The notes beneath the pieces were generated by a model. It saw nothing but the letters and a program-made list of their open reading frames with translations. It was not told the DNA's origin and searched no databases. The position numbers and the translations under genes are program-made. From Berkiella sp050247135 (GTDB lineage Bacteria; Pseudomonadota; Gammaproteobacteria; Berkiellales; Berkiellaceae), in the NCBI GenBank assembly GCA_050247135.1, contig JBFWUT010000002.1, positions 1 through 64,000 of the forward strand: DNA of 64,000 bases, given 5' to 3'. Shown here one piece after another: positions 60,689-64,000 of this stretch. Within the stretch, counting starts at the first letter, position 1; every line of letters starts with the position of its first letter.

Positions 60689-62992
60689 ATGAGTAGACTA
60701 ACTCAATTCAGAGACGCCTTTGTTAACACTGTCCAAGCAACTAAGCAGGGAATAAGTAGCTGGCTATCCCGCTTTACACGACGCAAGGCATTTGCCTATT
60801 TGCTTGTGTTTTTATTTACCTTAGGGGTTCTCTCTAGCTACGTATTTAGCATGCCAGTTACTTTTATTGCTTCCGCACTCATGCCAGTGACGCTAGAATT
60901 GACCGCAAACCTTGTTGGTTTTGTCATTAGAAGATTAACGACCCGAGTGATCAGGCGTGTTAATGAAACTGTTACGAATATCTCACAAACTCCTTCAGGT
61001 ATCAGTGAAGAAGAACCTGGTATTGCTCATCGTCCAAGACGAGGCACGGATCCTGATCGTATTATTAATGCCCTAGCGGTTGGCGATCATCAACGCGCCT
61101 TAAGACTGTTTGCAGATGTTGACGTTAGCAGAATTCAAGGCTTGCGCAATATTGCCTCAGAAGCTATTCGCCACAATGATGGCACTTTATTTGCAAGAGC
61201 GCTGCAAATTCCAGAGTTACAAGCTCGCCTTGCCGATAGTAATAATAGCTTACTCGCTCAAGCAGCTAGAGAACAACGCGCCGATATGGTCACTCTGCTC
61301 CTTGCCAATCAAAATGTCAGAGATAATGCCGGCGCCTCTAACAACGAAGCTTTGCGCGAAGCTTGCAGCATCGGTTCGCTACCCATCGTTGAAGCCTTGC
61401 TAGCATGCCCGAACGTACTGTCCAATATTACGTTTAATCATAATGAGGCTTATCGCTTAGCGGGAGAAAATGGCCATTTTGATGTGGCTGCACGATTAAC
61501 ATTAATTCCTGCTGTAGCGAATTATGAAACACCAAGAGCAGCGCATTTAACTTTTACACCTCGTACTCAAAGTATGCTGCTTCGCCCCACAACTGAGCCC
61601 GACGACTTTTTCAATTTTTTGTTTGGTGTTGCTGGTTTGCATCGCCCAAGAGCTGGCGTTCAAGCAGCGTCACTTCGCGATTTCGCCAACAGACGCGAAA
61701 ATGCCATGGCGCAATTGAATGAAAATCAAGTGAGAGATCTCGGCGAAATTCAAACCCGCTATCAGCAAACTTTTAATGATCGCGGCATTGACAATATTCT
61801 TGCTGAAATCCGTGGTTTCTTAATGGAAGCTTATGAGAAAGATCCCGTAAAACATAACGGCAGAAATTTGCCTATTCATTTTGACCGCTCATTGTCTAAT
61901 AGTGTACAAGCCTTATACTATCAACATAAAATTCACACAGCTTATCGCTATTTATTCTTGCATCCTAACCCTTGGATTTCTCCACGCCCCTCACATGCTT
62001 CGAATCATCCCAACGGCGGACATTCCGCAACCATCACCCATGAGCATAAAACCAAAATCGCCTTTTTATGGCTGGCGGCATCGGACACAAATAGGCCCGT
62101 ACCAGAAGGCTATACTCGGGCACAATTAAAACAGGTATTTGCTGAACTGATTTTAGCTGGCGCAGGGCGCGGTCATAACTGGGATCAAACCCGCGTTAAA
62201 ACCAAGCAAGTTAAAAATAAAACCACCCAAGCCATAGAAACGGTTACTGTCACTCGTAAACAGAAAAACGAAATAACCGGCCATGATCAAGAAGTGCCCG
62301 TGATGGAAGAGTATGATGATGGTTTACCAGATAACCCAACCTGTGGCTGGGGCGTTTCACAATGGGTAACGCAATTCTTAACCATTATTGCCAATGACAG
62401 CCCAGAGTCGCGTCCATTGTCGGTTCAGATTATCCGCAATAAATTCCAATCAGCCCTGATTGCTGAGGGTGGTCATAAAGAAGCCATCTTTAATAAGCTT
62501 AATAGGATGAAGAAAGAAACGCTATTAGCAACCCACGAAGCGATAAGAAATTTAGTCGCTAATGGCGAAGAAGAGCTCGATGCGGCAGAAAAGACATTAC
62601 TGGCCCCTCTTGCGTTCTCTAAAGTAACCATTAATGAGATAGTCAATCAATGCAAGACTTTCTTTGGTAGCGCCAGGATCACTGCCAAACAGAACCCGTT
62701 ACTTGATTTTCAAGCAACGAAGTTCAACACCTATGAAGAAGTGCTTCGTGAAATGGCAAAAAATCCCTTAGGTTTATTTTATAATGAAATTGACGAAAAA
62801 ATAGAAAAACTTAAAAAAGGTCCAGAAGCTAAAAAAGCCAAAACCCCCAGCGCAAACAAGGAAGATACCTTAGGCAAAGTTGTTGTTTTTTCTGAGAAAG
62901 CTTTAGGCAAAACAGCCCCTAAAAAGAAGGCTGAAGAAAAGGAAAATAATGACGACAAAAAAGAAAAGAAAGGCTCAGCTAAAAAGCGCTAA
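60689..62992 (+). CDS. Membrane-anchored ankyrin-repeat protein, candidate effector
   Basis: A 767-residue protein. Two hydrophobic segments (about 34-80) follow a basic N-terminus. Ankyrin-like repeats occupy about 125-290 (LLAQAAREQRADMVTLLLAN, ALREACSIGSLPIVEALLAC, AYRLAGENGHFDVAARLTL). A helical C-terminal region contains DNPTCGWGVSQW at 548-559. The tail (about 710-767) is Lys-rich, ending EKKGSAKKR, and could act as a nuclear-localisation-like or secretion signal. GGAG precedes the start. It is divergent from hppA and has a strong terminator. An effector inserted in host membranes is an inference. Confidence 0.75.
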   Translation: MSRLTQFRDAFVNTVQATKQGISSWLSRFTRRKAFAYLLVFLFTLGVLSSYVFSMPVTFIASALMPVTLELTANLVGFVIRRLTTRVIRRVNETVTNISQTPSGISEEEPGIAHRPRRGTDPDRIINALAVGDHQRALRLFADVDVSRIQGLRNIASEAIRHNDGTLFARALQIPELQARLADSNNSLLAQAAREQRADMVTLLLANQNVRDNAGASNNEALREACSIGSLPIVEALLACPNVLSNITFNHNEAYRLAGENGHFDVAARLTLIPAVANYETPRAAHLTFTPRTQSMLLRPTTEPDDFFNFLFGVAGLHRPRAGVQAASLRDFANRRENAMAQLNENQVRDLGEIQTRYQQTFNDRGIDNILAEIRGFLMEAYEKDPVKHNGRNLPIHFDRSLSNSVQALYYQHKIHTAYRYLFLHPNPWISPRPSHASNHPNGGHSATITHEHKTKIAFLWLAASDTNRPVPEGYTRAQLKQVFAELILAGAGRGHNWDQTRVKTKQVKNKTTQAIETVTVTRKQKNEITGHDQEVPVMEEYDDGLPDNPTCGWGVSQWVTQFLTIIANDSPESRPLSVQIIRNKFQSALIAEGGHKEAIFNKLNRMKKETLLATHEAIRNLVANGEEELDAAEKTLLAPLAFSKVTINEIVNQCKTFFGSARITAKQNPLLDFQATKFNTYEEVLREMAKNPLGLFYNEIDEKIEKLKKGPEAKKAKTPSANKEDTLGKVVVFSEKALGKTAPKKKAEEKENNDDKKEKKGSAKKR

Positions 62993-62994
62993 GC

Positions 62995-63026
62995 AAAAAA
63001 GCCCCACTTAAGTGGGGCTTTTTTTT
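62995..63026. terminator. Bidirectional intrinsic terminator
   Basis: AAAAAAGCCCCACTT and AAGTGGGGCTTTTTTTT form a perfect palindrome with runs on both sides. It serves the ankyrin gene and the convergent cydB-like gene, whose stop codon lies in the T-run. Confidence 0.92.
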
Positions 63027-64000
63027 AATGATACCCTTCTCCAGCTCGGACCTTGCCACGAAACGTCCAGTAAACGAAAACGGTATAGCCCAAAATCATC
63101 GGTAGCAATATTAAGGTTCCTAGCAGTAAAAAGAGTTGCGACTCCGGCACCGCTGCGGCTTGCCATACCGTTAAGGTCGGTGGCACCAAGTAGGGCACAT
63201 TGGAAATCACTAATCCAATATAAGCCAGTAAGAATAACGCGACCGAGCTATAAAAAGCTTGTGAGACATGTCGCTCGTCTTTGATCCCGAGCCAACAAAG
63301 GATAACTAACAGTCCCGTGAGGACTGGCACCGGAAATAAGTAAAAGAAATTGGGCAAGGTAAACCACAATTCTTTAATTCTGGGAATAATCAGCGGCGTC
63401 CAGATACTGACAATCACGATAATACTAAACAAAGCCACTAAAAAAGGTTTTGCTAACTGTCGCGCGCGCTGTTCAACTTCGCCTTCGGTTTTCATAATCA
63501 GCCACGTTGCCCCAAGTAAGGCATAGCCACAACATAAGCCTAGCCCGCAAGTGATACTAAAGGGAGTAAGCCAATCTAAAGGTCCACCGGCAAATTGGTT
63601 GTTGACCACTTTAATCCCTTGCAATAACCCACCTAACGCCAAGCCTTGAGAAAAGGCGGCGACTAACGAGCCTAAAGTAAAGGCGACGTTCCATTTAAAA
63701 TGGTGAGGTTTGGCTACCCAACGAAATTCAAAGGCGACACCGCGAAACACTAAGGCCAGTAGCATGATGGTGATTGGCAAATACAGCGCCGGCATAATGA
63801 TCGCGAACGCTTTAGGAAAAGCCACCCATAAGCCACCACCGCCCAATATTAACCAGGTTTCATTGCCATCCCAAAAAGGAGCGACTGAGTTCATCATTTG
63901 ATCATGCGCACTTTCCGTTTTGAAAAAGGGATATAAAATGGCCACCCCCAAATCAAAGCCATCCAAAATCACATAGAATGCTACCGCCGTGCCGATCAAG
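63025..64000 (-). CDS. cydB: Cytochrome bd-type quinol oxidase subunit II, 5' end beyond window
   Basis: At least 324 residues, open to the window edge. The family usually starts about ten residues before LDGFDLGVAILYPFF, so only a short N-terminal piece is missing. Polytopic, with APFWDGNETWLILGGGGLWVAFP, the characteristic CydB motif, and a C-terminal segment ending in YWTFRGKVRAGEGYH. It forms the terminal oxidase with subunit I (CydA/CioA), expected just beyond the window. The sequence looks like the cyanide-insensitive (CioB) branch, though this is only an impression. Confidence 0.93.
   Translation of the reverse strand, partial: LIGTAVAFYVILDGFDLGVAILYPFFKTESAHDQMMNSVAPFWDGNETWLILGGGGLWVAFPKAFAIIMPALYLPITIMLLALVFRGVAFEFRWVAKPHHFKWNVAFTLGSLVAAFSQGLALGGLLQGIKVVNNQFAGGPLDWLTPFSITCGLGLCCGYALLGATWLIMKTEGEVEQRARQLAKPFLVALFSIIVIVSIWTPLIIPRIKELWFTLPNFFYLFPVPVLTGLLVILCWLGIKDERHVSQAFYSSVALFLLAYIGLVISNVPYLVPPTLTVWQAAAVPESQLFLLLGTLILLPMILGYTVFVYWTFRGKVRAGEGYH

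Noticed and set aside
63025..63999. Complete cydB starting at 63999
   Set aside because: The first codon is an internal TTG at the window edge, and the family usually begins about ten residues earlier, so the gene is cut by the window.

Overview
The window reads as chromosomal DNA of a gammaproteobacterium close to the Legionellales (Legionella, Coxiella, Berkiella, Aquicella type). Gene order supports this: pilMNOPQ-aroK-aroB-damX with a divergent PBP1A gene, hemE-coaD-yfhL, and a fused LplT-PlsC-acyl-ACP synthetase (Aas). Base composition is moderately AT-rich. Several genes encode eukaryote-like or host-directed modules: a Dbl-homology RhoGEF domain, a PLD/HKD protein, a Fic protein and three ankyrin-like solenoid proteins. 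This is the profile of an intracellular bacterium of protozoa with many secreted effectors. No secretion-system gene lies in the window, so effector status is inference. Ten Ns at 36306-36315 mark a scaffold gap.

Layout. 1-2093 (minus) is a RhoGEF-domain gene cut by the window edge. 2.3-9.2 kb holds rpmB-rpmG, a fatty-acid desaturase, a GldA/F/G-like ABC operon, a proline-rich membrane protein and rlmI. 9.3-13 kb is an AT-rich accessory patch with a PLD-like gene and an autoinhibited Fic gene behind four helically phased repeats. 13-31 kb is mostly core: yfhL, coaD, hemE, a 1398-residue ankyrin-like protein, damX-aroB-aroK, pilQPONM, mrcA and a PhzF-family gene. 31-44 kb holds maeB-mdh, rpmE, small secreted or hypothetical genes, uppP, a thiamine-type PnuC transporter under a TPP riboswitch, a c-di-GMP protein, an amino-acid dehydrogenase, cbpA-cbpM, a UmuD-like protein and htpX. 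44-54 kb holds a polysaccharide deacetylase, a DUF2235 hydrolase, a periplasmic beta carbonic anhydrase, a His-rich periplasmic protein, a cold-shock gene with a DEAD-box helicase behind a terminator-like hairpin, and aas. 54-58 kb is a small-gene island with three peptides carrying colicin-V-type leaders, a ParE/RHH toxin-antitoxin pair, osmC, a DUF4442 gene and structured intergenic RNA candidates. 58-64 kb holds a K+-independent proton-pumping pyrophosphatase, a second large ankyrin protein and a CydB-type oxidase subunit cut by the right edge.

Most notable observations: (1) a TPP riboswitch whose P3 stem is invaded by at least three identical 128-bp palindromic elements, where the 9-bp flanking duplication preserves the P3 pairing sequence; (2) a bacterial Dbl-homology RhoGEF; (3) three orphan microcin-like peptides with MRxLxxxE-type leaders; (4) four repeats spaced 30-32 bp upstream of a wHTH-like/Fic gene; (5) a 97-bp inverted repeat predicted to fold as a three-way junction.
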